Source: UMGS1613 sp963616135
Lineage (GTDB): Bacteria > Bacillota_I > Bacilli_A > RF39 > UBA660
DNA length: 5,772 nt
Direction of reading: 5' to 3'
NCBI GenBank assembly: GCA_963616135.1
Contig: CAVEJT010000042.1
Location: 1-5,772 of the forward strand
Positions 5,696-5,772 of the stretch are shown one piece after another. The notes beneath the pieces are model-generated. The model was given only the letters and a program-made list of their open reading frames with translations, did not search any database and was not told the DNA's origin. Every line of letters starts with the position of its first letter. Positions within the stretch are counted from its first letter, which is position 1. The position numbers and the translations under genes were made by a program.

Positions 5696-5720
5696 AAAGA
5701 ATTGGAGTTCCAATTCTTTT
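5695..5720 (+). terminator. Intrinsic terminator of the yidD-lipoprotein operon
   Basis: Arms 5695-5705 and 5710-5720 pair perfectly over 11 positions around an AGTT loop. The core GAATTGG/CCAATTC is flanked by A4 and T4. The hairpin begins on the last base of the stop codon. The A and T flanks are symmetrical, so it could also act on the opposite strand. Confidence 0.75.
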
Positions 5721-5736
5721 CCTAAATTGAAATTTC

Positions 5737-5762
5737 AACCGCACCAGTAGGTGTGGTTTTTT
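5737..5762 (+). terminator. Second, GC-richer intrinsic terminator
   Basis: Arms 5737-5745 and 5750-5758 pair over 9 positions, one of them G-U, around an AGTA loop, and six T (5757-5762) overlap and follow the stem. The T tract is on the plus strand only, so it stops plus-strand transcription. It lies 16 bp after the first terminator, with a TTGAAATTTCAA palindrome (5727-5738) between that overlaps its left arm by two bases. It may be a backup terminator. No gene is visible between here and the window end. Confidence 0.8.
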
Positions 5763-5772
5763 GATACAATAA

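Noticed and set aside
1..5772. Mollicute-type code in which TGA means Trp
   Set aside because: No gene is interrupted by TGA and the Trp codons located are TGG. None of the seven complete genes stops with TGA either, but seven is too few to mean anything in AT-rich DNA.
1..5772. CRISPR repeats, insertion sequences, tRNA or riboswitches
   Set aside because: No spaced direct repeats, transposase frames, flanking inverted repeats or clover-leaf patterns were seen, and all gaps between genes are under 100 bp and accounted for by promoters and terminators.

Overview
This is an AT-rich, gene-dense window that looks like a low-GC Bacillota genome, most likely class Bacilli. Three things point there. 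A SirA-like gene sits directly before a YneF/UPF0154 gene, as in Bacillus subtilis. The YebC protein begins with MGR, as the YeeN-type paralogue of Bacilli does. A D-Ala-D-Ala carboxypeptidase implies a peptidoglycan wall. No gene has an in-frame TGA and the three Trp codons I located (SirA, YidD, lipoprotein) are TGG, so the window reads normally with genetic code 11. A compact gut lineage such as the RF39-type Bacilli would fit, but that placement is inference.

Minus strand, in transcription order (right to left): rnc (RNase III, 4524-3847) and a YebC/YeeN-family translation factor (3826-3113) form a two-gene unit that ends in a hairpin terminator. Next comes a secreted, C-terminally anchored D,D-carboxypeptidase of the S11/DacF family (3063-1903), followed 32 nt later by the SirA-like protein (1870-1493). 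A small membrane protein, YneF (1437-1231), has its own promoter and a terminator that overlaps its stop codon. Acetate kinase (1155 to beyond position 1) has a strong promoter of its own and is cut by the window edge shortly before its C-terminus.

Plus strand: yidD (4621-4851) is divergent from rnc, across a 96-bp AT-rich region holding back-to-back promoters. It overlaps and is probably translationally coupled to a lipoprotein gene (4838-5695) with the fold signature of metal-binding TroA/ZnuA-type proteins but without the usual metal ligands. Two hairpin terminators follow.

Most genes are housekeeping: RNA processing, translation, membrane insertion, wall trimming and overflow metabolism. 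The parts most worth a second look are the ligand-less TroA-like lipoprotein coupled to yidD, the SirA homologue, active-site substitutions in acetate kinase and in the carboxypeptidase, and several compact regulatory arrangements: terminators overlapping stop codons or promoters, very short leaders, and a G7 ribosome-binding site. I see no mobile element, CRISPR array, tRNA or rRNA.
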